From an uncultured Collinsella sp. (lineage in GTDB: Bacteria > Actinomycetota > Coriobacteriia > Coriobacteriales > Coriobacteriaceae): DNA of 44,233 nt. Location: NCBI GenBank assembly GCA_900543505.1, contig UQSB01000014.1, positions 1 through 44,233 on the forward strand, given 5' to 3'. Below, piece after piece: positions 27,736 through 36,560 of this stretch (the stretch's first letter is position 1; the number at the start of each line of letters is the position of its first letter). A model generated the notes under the pieces. It had not been told where the DNA came from and made no database searches. It was given only the letters and a program-made list of their open reading frames with translations. A program made the translations under genes and the position numbers.

Positions 27736-27741
27736 AGTATA
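27736..27741 (-). promoter_or_regulatory. -10 element of the tRNA-Glu promoter
   Basis: TATACT on the minus strand ends 10 bases before the tRNA 5' end. The -35 region is not a good match to consensus. Confidence 0.5.
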
Positions 27742-27780
27742 GCAGACTTTTTTGCCGGCGCGTATATCGTTGCCAAACTG

Positions 27781-27937
27781 GAAAACCACCACACAGGAGC
27801 CGACTCTCTATCCCGGTTTTCAAATATCTCAATCTGTAACATCTGAGTGGGTAAATCGGCTCTACCTGTTACAGATCGAGACAAACTACCGTGGCGGGTC
27901 AAAACCACCACAAAGGTGCCTGTCCCTTTCGTGGTGG
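27781..27937. repeat. Cluster of REP-like repeats between tRNA-Glu and murT-gatD
   Basis: AAAACCACCACACAGGAGCC (27782-27801) is repeated at 27901-27920 with two changes. Three inverted repeats overlap: GAAAACC/GGTTTTC (27781-27821), CTGTAAC/GTTACAG (27834-27874) and CCACCACAAAGG/CCTTTCGTGGTGG (27905-27937). The last may end the murT-gatD message on the minus strand. No gene lies here. Confidence 0.65.
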
Positions 27938-27944
27938 TGGGGTG

Positions 27945-30122
27945 CTAGGGGAGGAGCTTCATGGCGGCGTCGTGGGCGGCGTGCTCGTAGGTGTCGTCGA
28001 GGGGTTTGAGCGGCAGCAGGGCTGTGGCCTGCGCATCGCCGCGCCGCTCGAGGGCGTGCGCGATCAGCCAGTCGGCGAGTTCGGGGTTCTTGGGCAGTGC
28101 CGGTCCGTGCAGGTACGTGCCGATGACGCCCTTGTAGATGAGACCCTCAAAGCCATCATCGCCGTTGTTGCCGGTGCCCGTGACGACGGACGTTCCGAGC
28201 GGCGTGGCATCGGCGTCCAAAAGCGTGCGGCCGCCATGGTTTTCGAATCCCACAAAGGGCTCAGGTGCCAGGTCGGTTTTGACGGCTACGTTGCCGATCA
28301 GGCGGTCGGAGCCGCGTACGGTCTCGGCGGCAATGACCCCCAGACCCTCGATGCGATCCTCGCCCATATAGTACGAACGGCCGAGCAGCTGATAGCTGCC
28401 ACAGATGGCAAGCAGCGAGCCGCCATCCTCAACATAGGCCGCGACCTTGTCTTTTTGGGCGAGCAGCTCGTGTGCCACGGCTAGCTGGTCGCGGTCGGAG
28501 CCGCCACCCATCATGACGATATCGGCATCATGCAGATCGAGCACCTCGCCCATGCGGACCTCATCCACGCGAACGGGGATGCCGCGCCAGGCGCAGCGGC
28601 GCTCGAGCGCGATAACATTGCCGCCGTCGCCGTAGAGGTTAAGGGCATCGGGATACAGGTAGACGATGCGCAGCGGGCGCGAAAGCTCGACTGGTGCGAT
28701 GCCGACAGGAAGAGCGCTGCCGTCGGCACGGGCTACGGCGCGCCCGGCAACAGCGTCGGAAGTGGCGCCCTTCAGTCCGTCGAGTTCTTTGACCAGCGGC
28801 GGGAAGGCCGTGTAGTTGGCGACGGCGTAGAAGGTGTCATCGGCGGCCTCGTCTGCCACGGCGCCAATTGCCTGCGCGACGTCCGAGATAATCGCGGCAT
28901 CGATGCCGGCGTACTTGAGGCGCACCTGCATGTCGTGCGCGCGCGTGCCTCCGGCAAAGGCGACAAGACCCGGCGTGTCGGCGATGCGCTCAAAGTCGAC
29001 GTCGTAGATCCACGATACATCGTGGCCGTCGGCATCGTTGTCGTTGAGGAAGAAAGCGCAGAGTCTGCCGTCTGCCGTCTTGATGGACTGGATTTGTCGA
29101 TCGAAGCCTACGGGATTCTTGGCCAGGTTGGCCTCGACGGTGCGGCCGGCGATATCCCAGCGCCCCATACGACCACCGGCGGGCACATAGGCATCGAGCG
29201 TAGGCTGTAGAAGCGCCGTGTCCACGCCCAACTCGTGCGCGGCAAAGAAGGCGGCGGCAACGTTATAGACCATGTATAGGCCGTTGTAGCGTGTGGCGAT
29301 GTGCGCGGCTGGCGTGCTGGAATCAGATCCAAACACCAGGTCAAAGCCGTAACCGTCGCAGCCGAGCTCCACGCTCGTCACGCGACGGACAAGCGCAGGA
29401 CGGGCCCAACCGCACGAGGGGCAATGGTAGGCGCCGAGCTGGCCGTATTGCACGTAGTCATACTCCAGCGGCGCGTTGCACTGCGAGCAAAAGCGCGAGT
29501 CGCTAATGCGGTCAGACTCGGTGTTGGTGGCGCCGTCGATGCCAAAGGCAATACTCGCGTTGGGAACGCGCACGGCGATCGCGGCACACAGCGGATCGTC
29601 GGCGTTATAGATAAGCGTCGTTGTCGGCGAGAGCTCCAACGCGTGGGCGATGACCTCCTGGGTGTGATCGATCTCGCCGTAGCGGTCTAGCTGGTCGCGG
29701 AACAGGTTGAGCAGCACAAAGTACGTCGGCTTGAGCTTGGGCAGGACGCGCACGGTGTAGAGCTCATCGCATTCAAAAACACCCACGCGCTTGCCTCTGC
29801 TGGTGTGTTTAAGGCCGCCGCGGGCCTCGAGCAGGGCACCCACCACACCAGGCTCCATATTGTTGCCGGCACGGTTGCACACCACGGTAGCACCGCTGGC
29901 AGCAACGGCGTCGGCGATGAGGTTGGAGGTGGTGGTCTTACCGTTGGTGCCGGTGATCACCACGCTGCGGTCGACCAGGCTCGCGAGGTCGCTTAGCAGC
30001 TCGGGGTCGATCTTCATGGCGATGCGGCCGGGGAGTACGCCACCCTGGCGCTTGAGGACGGAGCGCAGTCCCCAGCGAGCGATATCGCTCGAGGTGCAGG
30101 CAAGAGATGAGCGGAGGTTCAT
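27945..30122 (-). CDS. murT: MurT-GatD fusion, lipid II isoglutaminyl synthase
   Basis: One 725-residue chain joins the two subunits of the enzyme that amidates the glutamate of lipid II stem peptide. Residues 1-460 are MurT: a Mur-ligase P-loop TGTNGKTTT (57-65) and the Cys4 zinc ribbon Cys212/215 and Cys234/237. Residues about 480-725 are GatD: a class I glutamine amidotransferase with nucleophile Cys574 (ICGSYQLLG) and His672 (GTYLHGP). In staphylococci and most other bacteria these are separate genes; here no stop or shift separates them. ATG 30122 has AGGAA upstream; an alternative ATG at residue 36 is less likely. It is last in an operon with two helical unknowns. Confidence 0.93.
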   Translation of the reverse strand: MNLRSSLACTSSDIARWGLRSVLKRQGGVLPGRIAMKIDPELLSDLASLVDRSVVITGTNGKTTTSNLIADAVAASGATVVCNRAGNNMEPGVVGALLEARGGLKHTSRGKRVGVFECDELYTVRVLPKLKPTYFVLLNLFRDQLDRYGEIDHTQEVIAHALELSPTTTLIYNADDPLCAAIAVRVPNASIAFGIDGATNTESDRISDSRFCSQCNAPLEYDYVQYGQLGAYHCPSCGWARPALVRRVTSVELGCDGYGFDLVFGSDSSTPAAHIATRYNGLYMVYNVAAAFFAAHELGVDTALLQPTLDAYVPAGGRMGRWDIAGRTVEANLAKNPVGFDRQIQSIKTADGRLCAFFLNDNDADGHDVSWIYDVDFERIADTPGLVAFAGGTRAHDMQVRLKYAGIDAAIISDVAQAIGAVADEAADDTFYAVANYTAFPPLVKELDGLKGATSDAVAGRAVARADGSALPVGIAPVELSRPLRIVYLYPDALNLYGDGGNVIALERRCAWRGIPVRVDEVRMGEVLDLHDADIVMMGGGSDRDQLAVAHELLAQKDKVAAYVEDGGSLLAICGSYQLLGRSYYMGEDRIEGLGVIAAETVRGSDRLIGNVAVKTDLAPEPFVGFENHGGRTLLDADATPLGTSVVTGTGNNGDDGFEGLIYKGVIGTYLHGPALPKNPELADWLIAHALERRGDAQATALLPLKPLDDTYEHAAHDAAMKLLP

Positions 30123-30167
30123 GAAACCGTTCCTAACGTAAACGACATGGTCGGGTCGAGTGCGTCA

Positions 30168-31211
30168 CTAAAATCCATAGCGGCGCGCAAATTCCTGGGC
30201 AAGCTGCGACACGTCTTCGCAGGCATTGGCCCAGGGGGCAAAGTCGGGAGTGTCCGAGATAATGCCGTCCGCTTCCCAAACGGCCTGGTGCGAAAGATCC
30301 CAGGGATCGCGTGGCTCGGGCCGGCAGGGAAGGTACGGTGTCTGGTACATGGGATTCAGCAAGAAGAACGCGCCGCCCTCGCAGCGGTTGGCGAACTCAC
30401 GTAGTGCACGCACCGCTGGACGCATCTTGTTCGTTTTGAACAAGAGGATTGTGCGGGCGAGCAGGTACCAGGGGGAGTTCTCGAGTGCATCGGCTCCCAC
30501 CTGTTCCTCGAGCTGGTGGGCTAGGGCAAAAAAGCCGTCCTGATCTTCCAAGCGAGCGAGGGCGAGCAGCACGGTGCCTGCGGCTCGGGTGGGATAGCCT
30601 TCTGCCTTAAGGACGCGGCGGGCGTAGTCGGCGGCAGCACGGTAGCGAGCGCTCGCCATGCACAGCTGCGAGATAGCCTCGAGCGTGTGGAGCCACCCGA
30701 TAAGAGCCGGCTCGTTCACGGTGAGATCTGCCGCTGTCACGCCGTCCGTCAAAACCTTGTTGGCCCAGTAGTGTGGGGCCTCCATATCGAACCCGGGCAC
30801 GCTTTGCTGCAGGTAATCGGCCGTGGTCACCTCGAGCTTCATCAGGTCGCCCAGGCAGGCGTCAACGGGCGTGTCGGCCAGGATGATGGCGAGCAGCTGC
30901 GCGTCGACGGCCAGTGCATCGACGCGGACAATCTTGAGCAGCTCGTCGCGCATGTCGTCGAACAGGCGATTGCGCGTCTGCTCGAACTCCTCGTCGCTGC
31001 CCATGTCCTCGATGCGATGGAGCTCGTCGAGCAGGTGGCGATGAACACCGGCATAGGACAGCAGCGCCTGGGCATGCTCGGACTGCGCATACTTTTGGGG
31101 ATTCGCGCTAATGTCGTTATGGACAAGCTCGCGTGCTGCATCGGTGAGCTCGGGGTGCGATGCCAGATAGGTGCGCTCCAAGTAGGCGGGGATGTAGACG
31201 CTCGGATCCAT
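30168..31211 (-). CDS. Hypothetical alpha-helical (TPR-like) protein, 347 residues
   Basis: I do not recognise a named family. The protein is predicted soluble and mostly alpha-helical, with helix-turn-helix pairs such as ALIGWLHTLEAISQLCMASARYRAAADYARRV and AGTVLLALARLEDQDGFFALAHQLEEQV that look like tetratricopeptide-type repeats (about residues 165-270). The N-terminus reads MDPSVYIPAYLERTYLASHPEL and there is no signal peptide. Its ATG overlaps the stop of the upstream gene (TAATG), so the two are translationally coupled, and murT-gatD follows after 45 bases. The shared operon hints at a cell-envelope or division role; that is inference only. Confidence 0.8.
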   Translation of the reverse strand: MDPSVYIPAYLERTYLASHPELTDAARELVHNDISANPQKYAQSEHAQALLSYAGVHRHLLDELHRIEDMGSDEEFEQTRNRLFDDMRDELLKIVRVDALAVDAQLLAIILADTPVDACLGDLMKLEVTTADYLQQSVPGFDMEAPHYWANKVLTDGVTAADLTVNEPALIGWLHTLEAISQLCMASARYRAAADYARRVLKAEGYPTRAAGTVLLALARLEDQDGFFALAHQLEEQVGADALENSPWYLLARTILLFKTNKMRPAVRALREFANRCEGGAFFLLNPMYQTPYLPCRPEPRDPWDLSHQAVWEADGIISDTPDFAPWANACEDVSQLAQEFARRYGF

Positions 31212-32287
31212 TAGAGGTCCCCTCCCTTAAATGGAAGCCCCTGCTCGGCTGCGCGCAGGATGCGCTCGTCGATCTGAGAGCGCACGATGTCGTTGGTGGC
31301 GACCCAGGCGGCAAAGCTGGCGTTGTCGGGAGCGCCCAGGCCCTCCTGCAGTACCGGCGTCGCCTCGGACAATGCAAGGACAAGCTCGTCGGTCGAGCCC
31401 ACGCCCACGTTAACGCGGGCATAGACGCCATCGGGAAACTCGGTTTGGAAGTAGAGCGCCTCGGCGGCGTGGGGGCACGAACGCACAAGGATACGCAGGT
31501 AGTGTTCGGCACCCTCGTAGTCCAGCTCGCGCCAGGCTGCGCTCATCAGTGCGATGAGCGTCCACGGGTCCAAGTCGCGCTCTGCATCCTTGGGACGGCG
31601 GCGCAGCGGGGTATTCGCGAGGTACGGCACGGAGTGAGCGGAGCGAAAGCGCTTGAGCTCCTCGGCGGGGTATTCGAGCTTTGCCATGGCGAGCATCGCG
31701 GTGTGGCGGACACCGGCGGGGTCGTTGGGCGCAAAGTCCAAGCTGCGATTTGCGGCTTCGAGCGACATGCGATAGCGGCCGCTAATGAGGGCGCGCGATG
31801 CCAAGGCGGCAAGCCAGCGCAGATAGGGGCGGCACGTAAGGTCGCCTGCGGCCTCGCGCTCGTAGGGGTCCTGCGCCGAGGCGATCTTGAGCGCCAGATC
31901 GTGCTCCACCTCGTCGCACTTGGACACCAGATACTGCACGTATTCCTCGTTGGATTCGGCGGTGAGCGCCGTCAGCATGCGCTGGGCATCCCAGTTGGCC
32001 GGATCGAGTGCGGCTGCCTCGCAGAGCATGTTCTCGGCAGCTGCCTCTTCCTGCTCTGCCTGGGTATCGTCAGGGATAAAGGGAATGCGGTAATCGACGG
32101 CCTCGACCACCTTGGCAATGAGGTGCCCGGCGCGGTCGCGGTCGTGCACGATGAGCGGTGCGGGGTTGCGGGTGAATTGTTCCATCAGACGCTCTACGGC
32201 GGCAGCGTCGGTGAGCGGGATATTGTCGCGGCGCAAGGCCTCAAGAACGAGGCGATGGCAATCCTCTTGAATGGGATCGAATGCCAT
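31211..32287 (-). CDS. Hypothetical alpha-helical (TPR-like) protein, 358 residues
   Basis: This is the first gene of the three-gene operon ending in murT-gatD. I start at ATG 32287, preceded by AAAGGAGG; an upstream in-frame ATG (32317) lacks a ribosome site. The protein is soluble and helical. Segments such as ENMLCEAAALDPANWDAQRML, SGRYRMSLEAANRSLDFAPNDPAGVRHTAML and REFDYEGA-like ELDYEGAEHYLRILVRSCPHAAEAL have the spacing of tetratricopeptide repeats. Its domain layout resembles the following gene, which may be a divergent duplicate. No catalytic motif was found. It is probably an interaction scaffold; the partner is unknown. Confidence 0.8.
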   Translation of the reverse strand: MAFDPIQEDCHRLVLEALRRDNIPLTDAAAVERLMEQFTRNPAPLIVHDRDRAGHLIAKVVEAVDYRIPFIPDDTQAEQEEAAAENMLCEAAALDPANWDAQRMLTALTAESNEEYVQYLVSKCDEVEHDLALKIASAQDPYEREAAGDLTCRPYLRWLAALASRALISGRYRMSLEAANRSLDFAPNDPAGVRHTAMLAMAKLEYPAEELKRFRSAHSVPYLANTPLRRRPKDAERDLDPWTLIALMSAAWRELDYEGAEHYLRILVRSCPHAAEALYFQTEFPDGVYARVNVGVGSTDELVLALSEATPVLQEGLGAPDNASFAAWVATNDIVRSQIDERILRAAEQGLPFKGGDL

Positions 32288-32786
32288 GGGGCCTCCTTTG
32301 CTGCGGTTAGGGTTCAAATGTTTCTATATAAAATTCTAGTTTACCCGCATGTGGCACACCGGGGGTGCCGCACTTGGACATGCACCTTTGCACCACGAAG
32401 ACGGATGTCGCACAAATGTCGGCACCTTGGACGACTGAGTGGTATCACGGTGCCGCAAACGGTCGATTTTTGGCGGCGAACGGGGCGCATTTTGGAGGGG
32501 CACAGTCCTGCCCGGGATATGTGGTCAACCTTGATAAACGTTTGCCCAGCTTGGGAGTATGAATGCCCCACAAGGGTCTTCAGGGATAGAAAAAACGTTT
32601 CATCATTGTCGGCTTTAGGTGAATAACTGACCAACCAGAACGGTAGAATAGTGTTTGTCTGAGCGTTGAGACGTTTAGACATCGCGCATTGTCATCGCCG
32701 GCAACGCGCAAAACGGTCCTAACGGAGCCAATCGGGTGCTCCGTTATATACGCAAGTCTAAGAGGGGCTTGTTTAGGAGGCACAGT
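32288..32786. other. 499-base intergenic region with hairpins, no gene seen
   Basis: This gap separates divergent transcription units. It contains the dyad CGGCACC/GGTGCCG (32420-32455) and the hairpin AACGGAGC/GCTCCGTT (32721-32745) about 40 bases before the next gene. There is also an AT-rich stretch near 32330 (TTTTATATAG on the minus strand) that may hold the promoter of the TPR-like operon. A -10-like TAGAAT at 32645 may serve the dehydrogenase. Short frames here are not credible genes. Confidence 0.5.
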
Positions 32787-34010
32787 ATGGGACGTTTTAC
32801 CAATCCTCGCGATCTGTACTTTGGTGAGGGCGCTCGCCACGAGGTGAAGAACCTCAAGGGCAAGAAGGCCATTATCGTTTCTGGCGGCAGCTCTATGCGC
32901 CGCGGCGGGTTCCTGCAGGACGTCGAGAACGACCTTAAGGAAGGCGGTTTCGAGGTCAAGCTGTTCGAGGGCGTCGAGTCCGACCCGTCCATTGAGACGG
33001 TCATGAAGGGCGCCGAGGCCATGCGCGAGTTCGAGCCCGACTGGATTATCGCCATCGGTGGCGGCTCGCCCATCGATGCCGCTAAGGCCATGTGGGTCTT
33101 CTACGAGTATCCCGAGGAGTCCTTCGATAACATCATCCAGCCGTTCAGCTTCCCGGAGCTGCGTCAGAAGGCTCATTTCTGCGCCATCTCCTCTACCTCC
33201 GGCACCGCTACCGAGGTCACCGCGTTCTCCGTCATTACCGACTACGCCAAGGGCATCAAGTACCCGCTGGCCGACTTCAACATCACCCCTGATGTCGCCA
33301 TCGTCGACCCCGAGCTCACCTACACCATGCCCGCCAAGCTGTGCGCTCACACCGGCATGGATGCTCTGACCCACTGCATGGAGGCCTACGTTTCCACCTG
33401 CGCCTCTATGTTCACCGACGCCAACGCCCTGCACGGCATCCGCGAGATCGTCGAGTGGCTGCCCAAGTCCTATGCTGGCGACCATGAGGCCCGTCAGCAC
33501 ATGCACGAGGCTCAGTGCATCGCCGGTATCGCCTTCTCCTCGGGCCTGCTCGGCATCGTTCACTCCATGGCTCACAAGACCGGTGCTGCCTTCGAGAACG
33601 GCCACATCATCCACGGTGCCGCTAACGCCATGTACCTGGGCAAGGTCATCCAGTGGAACTCCAAGGACCCGCGTGCTGCCGAGCGTTACGCTTACGTGGC
33701 CAAGGAGATCCTGCACCTTCCCGGCGAGACCAACGAGGAGCTCATCGCTGCGCTCGTCCAGAAGATTCGCGACCTCAACGACCAGCTCAACATTCCGCAG
33801 TCCATCAAGGATTACGCGAATGGTGGCGTGAAGGTCGACGCCGAGAACCCGCAGATGGTCTCCGAGGAGGAGTTCCTCGCCAAGCTGCCCGAGATCGCCG
33901 CGAACGCCGAGACCGACGCCTGCACGCCCGAGAACCCGCGTGAGACCAAGGCTGCCGACTTCGAGAAGATCCTCAAGGCCTGCTACTACGACACCGACAT
34001 CGATTTCTAA
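32787..34010 (+). CDS. Iron-containing alcohol dehydrogenase
   Basis: A 407-residue NAD(P)-dependent dehydrogenase of the Fe-ADH superfamily. The dinucleotide-binding loop is IAIGGGSPIDAAKAM and the substrate segment is SSTSGTATEVT. The metal-binding region spans HTGMDALTHCMEAY, GIVHSMAHKTGAAFENGH and IIHGAANAMYL, keeping the histidines expected to bind iron or zinc. ATG 32787 follows TTAGGAGG; the frame extends upstream to 32736 without a ribosome site. Relatives reduce butyraldehyde, acetaldehyde or lactaldehyde during fermentation; which applies here is unknown. It ends at a strong terminator, and two glycerol dehydrogenase paralogues of the same superfamily follow. Confidence 0.94.
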   Translation: MGRFTNPRDLYFGEGARHEVKNLKGKKAIIVSGGSSMRRGGFLQDVENDLKEGGFEVKLFEGVESDPSIETVMKGAEAMREFEPDWIIAIGGGSPIDAAKAMWVFYEYPEESFDNIIQPFSFPELRQKAHFCAISSTSGTATEVTAFSVITDYAKGIKYPLADFNITPDVAIVDPELTYTMPAKLCAHTGMDALTHCMEAYVSTCASMFTDANALHGIREIVEWLPKSYAGDHEARQHMHEAQCIAGIAFSSGLLGIVHSMAHKTGAAFENGHIIHGAANAMYLGKVIQWNSKDPRAAERYAYVAKEILHLPGETNEELIAALVQKIRDLNDQLNIPQSIKDYANGGVKVDAENPQMVSEEEFLAKLPEIAANAETDACTPENPRETKAADFEKILKACYYDTDIDF

Positions 34011-34032
34011 TCGACTCTTGTTATCGTAACGA

Positions 34033-34073
34033 GGGGCTCCGCACGTATCCGTACGGAGCCCCTTTCTTTTTTC
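34033..34073 (+). terminator. Terminator of the iron-type dehydrogenase gene
   Basis: GGGGCTCCG pairs with CGGAGCCCC, with an inner ACGTA/TACG helix, followed by TTTCTTTTTT. The next gene begins 21 bases later. Confidence 0.88.
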
Positions 34074-34093
34074 TTTTAGAGAATGGGATAAAA

Positions 34094-35194
34094 ATGGCTG
34101 CAATCTTCAATAGCCCCAGCAAGTACATCCAGGGTCCGGACGAGCTCGCCAAGCTCGGCTCCTATGTCGAGCCGCTCGGCGCTAAGGCCCTCGTCATCGT
34201 GACGCCTTCGGGCAAGAAGCGCGTCGGTGCCAAGATCGAGGGCGGCTTTGCCGAGGCTAAGGCCGAGCTGCTGTTTGAGGACTTTAACGGTGAGTGCTCC
34301 AAGGGCGAGGTCGATCGCCTGGTTGCGCTCGCTCGCGACAACGGTTGCGACATCATCGTCGGCGTCGGTGGCGGCAAAATCCTCGACACCGCGAAGGCCG
34401 TCGCCTATTACCTGGAGTCCCCGGTTATCATTTGCCCCACCATTGCTTCGACCGATGCCCCGTGTTCGGCGCTTTCGGTGCTCTATACCGATGACGGCCA
34501 GTTCGACAAGTATCTCTTCCTTAAGGCAAACCCCAACATTGTCCTTATGGACACGACGGTTATCGCGGCGAGCCCGGTGCGCCTGACGGTTTCCGGTATG
34601 GGCGATGCGCTCGCAACCTATTTCGAGGCTCAGGCGACGCACGATGCCGACGGCGGCACCTGCGCTGGCGGTGAGGGCGGAATGGCCGGCCTGGCGCTCG
34701 CCAAGCTCTGCTACGAGACGCTTATGGCCGATGGCGTCAAGGCCAAGGTTGCGCTGGAGAAGGGTGCGCTCACGCCTGCCGTCGAGCATATCATCGAGGC
34801 CAATACGCTGCTTTCGGGCATTGGCTTTGAGAGCTCGGGCCTTGCTGCTGCTCATGCCATCCACAATGGCCTGACGATGCTGCCCGAGTGCCACGGCATG
34901 TATCACGGCGAGAAGGTCGCCTTTGGCACTATCGTCCAGCTGGTACTCGAGGATGCCCCGACTGAGAAGCTCGAGGAAGTCTTGGGCTTCTGCATTGAGC
35001 TGGGCCTGCCGGTCACGATGAAGGAACTTGGCGTTGCCGAGCTTACGCGTGAACAGGCCATGATTGTTGCCGAGGCCGCCTGCGCGCCCGATGACACCAT
35101 GTGCAACATGCCGTTTGAGGTGACGCCCGAGATGGTCGCAAACGCCATTCTGGGTGCAGACGCACTGGGCCACTACTACCTTATGGATGAGTAA
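34094..35194 (+). CDS. gldA: Glycerol dehydrogenase
   Basis: A 366-residue NAD-dependent enzyme oxidising glycerol to dihydroxyacetone. The start MAAIFNSPSKYIQGPDELAKLG matches GldA. NAD binding is in IIVGVGGGKILDTAKAVAYY and PTIASTDAPCSALSVLYTD, and the zinc ligands lie in GMGDALATYFEAQ (Asp), AAAHAIHNGLT (His) and MYHGEKVAFG (His). ATG 34094 follows the terminator of the upstream gene with a weak ribosome site (GAGAATGGG). A perfect terminator follows. A second, diverged copy lies 147 bases downstream. No glycerol facilitator or DhaK genes are in the window. Confidence 0.95.
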   Translation: MAAIFNSPSKYIQGPDELAKLGSYVEPLGAKALVIVTPSGKKRVGAKIEGGFAEAKAELLFEDFNGECSKGEVDRLVALARDNGCDIIVGVGGGKILDTAKAVAYYLESPVIICPTIASTDAPCSALSVLYTDDGQFDKYLFLKANPNIVLMDTTVIAASPVRLTVSGMGDALATYFEAQATHDADGGTCAGGEGGMAGLALAKLCYETLMADGVKAKVALEKGALTPAVEHIIEANTLLSGIGFESSGLAAAHAIHNGLTMLPECHGMYHGEKVAFGTIVQLVLEDAPTEKLEEVLGFCIELGLPVTMKELGVAELTREQAMIVAEAACAPDDTMCNMPFEVTPEMVANAILGADALGHYYLMDE

Positions 35195-35208
35195 ATCAAG
35201 CTAAGGAA

Positions 35209-35242
35209 GGGGCAAAGCAAGCAGATGGCTTTGCCCCTTTTT
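35209..35242 (+). terminator. Terminator of gldA
   Basis: A perfect 10-bp stem GGGGCAAAGC/GCTTTGCCCC is followed by TTTTT. Confidence 0.92.
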
Positions 35243-35247
35243 GCTAT

Positions 35248-35310
35248 GGTGCAAACTAACCTGACCCCATCGCACCAAGTTGGTGCAAGGGGGTCAGGTT
35301 ACTTTGCACC
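35248..35310. repeat. Two-tier REP-like hairpin between the gldA paralogues
   Basis: GGTGCAAA-c-TAACCTGACCCC (35248-35268) is inverted at 35290-35310 with one mismatch. Between the arms a second perfect dyad, GCACCAA/TTGGTGC, sits around a single base. The compact two-stem form resembles REP elements mobilised by IS200-like (RAYT) transposases; no such gene is in the window. Confidence 0.8.
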
Positions 35311-35341
35311 AATCGTTGTTTGATGAAGGGCGGATTCTCGT

Positions 35342-36409
35342 ATGGCGCTTCCTATGGTTTACGGTGGTCCTGGCCGGTATGTTCAGGGGCCGGGCGAACT
35401 TTCGCGTCAGGGCAGGTATTTGTCATGGTTGGGCTGCGCTGCCTATGTCTTGTTTGACCAGGGCACCGAGGATCGGCTGTGCAGGCAGATCGTCGATGGA
35501 TTTCTGGATGAAGATCTAAGCGAGCCGTTCTTTAAAATTTACAACGGTCCGTGTACGGAAGATGCCGTTGTCGAAATGGCCAAGGAAGCCCGGGCCGAGT
35601 ATTGCGACATGGTGGTGGGCATTGGCGGCGGCAAGATGCTCGATATCTCAAAGGCAGTAGCGTTTTATGCTGAGCTGCCGTTGTGCGTATGTCCCACGGC
35701 GGCCTCGATGGATGGTCCGTGCAGCGCGATTTCGGTGTTGTATCACGAGGACGGGTCGTTCGACCGCTATCTGATGCTCGAGAAGAATCCAGACCTGGTC
35801 GTGGTCGATACCAACGTGGTCGCGGCGGCCCCACTGCGCATGACGGTCGCCGGTATGGGCGACGCGCTGGCAACGTACTTTGAGGCGCGTTCGTGCGCCG
35901 CGGCGAGAGGTGCGAACGAGCACGGTGGCGCACCGGGGCACTTGGCACTGGTCGCGGCTCGTGCCTGCTACGACACGCTTATGGAATGCGGCGTCGCTGC
36001 CAAGCGCGATCTCAAAAAGGGACGTATATCGCCGGCGGTTGAGCGCCTGATCGAGTGCAACATCCTGCTTTCGGGCGTTGGCTTTGAGAGCGGTGGCTTG
36101 GCGTTGGCGCATGCCATCGCCAACGGTCTGACGATCCTGCCCGAGTGCAAGGCCATGCATGGTGAGGCCGTGGCATTTGGTCTGGTGGTGCAGCTGCGCC
36201 TGGAGCGTGCGCCCGAGCTTGATCAGGTGCTCGAGTTTTGCCAGCGCGTCGGTCTGCCGACGACGCTTGAGGAGCTGGGGCTTGGTGAGATTACCGATGC
36301 CGATTTGCTGAGCGTTGCCGACGCAACTTTTAAGAACGAGCGCAACATGGCCAACGAACAGGCAAAGGTGACTAGGCAAAAGCTCGTGCAGCTCATGCGC
36401 GAGGCATAG
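35342..36409 (+). CDS. Glycerol dehydrogenase-like protein, gldA paralogue
   Basis: A 355-residue member of the same family as the preceding GldA, aligning along its whole length. It keeps VVGIGGGKMLDISKAVAFY, GMGDALATYFEAR (metal Asp), LALAHAIANGLT (His) and AMHGEAVAFG (His), so it should be an active zinc-dependent dehydrogenase. It lacks the C-terminal 15-20 residues that GldA carries. The substrate pocket differs (PTAASMDGPCSA versus PTIASTDAPCSA), so the substrate may be another polyol or 2-hydroxy aldehyde. ATG 35342 has GAAGGGCGG upstream at a long spacing. The iron-sulfur protein gene begins 151 bases downstream on the same strand. Confidence 0.9.
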   Translation: MALPMVYGGPGRYVQGPGELSRQGRYLSWLGCAAYVLFDQGTEDRLCRQIVDGFLDEDLSEPFFKIYNGPCTEDAVVEMAKEARAEYCDMVVGIGGGKMLDISKAVAFYAELPLCVCPTAASMDGPCSAISVLYHEDGSFDRYLMLEKNPDLVVVDTNVVAAAPLRMTVAGMGDALATYFEARSCAAARGANEHGGAPGHLALVAARACYDTLMECGVAAKRDLKKGRISPAVERLIECNILLSGVGFESGGLALAHAIANGLTILPECKAMHGEAVAFGLVVQLRLERAPELDQVLEFCQRVGLPTTLEELGLGEITDADLLSVADATFKNERNMANEQAKVTRQKLVQLMREA

Positions 36410-36560
36410 TTTGGCGCTTGATTGACCTTGTGCAATCGAGGCGGCGATAGGCCATGGGCTATTTGCCGCAAAGATGCGCCGCGTGAAATTTGCCCGAGGT
36501 GTGGACCGATAGCGTATTATTATCTCTTGCTTGTTTGCACTGCTCAGGGAGGGGCCGCGC

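Noticed and set aside
27455..27839. Frames of about 125 codons on both strands over tRNA-Glu and its repeats
   Set aside because: They translate the tRNA T-arm and terminator sequences (AGFEPA-type text) and have no ribosome sites.
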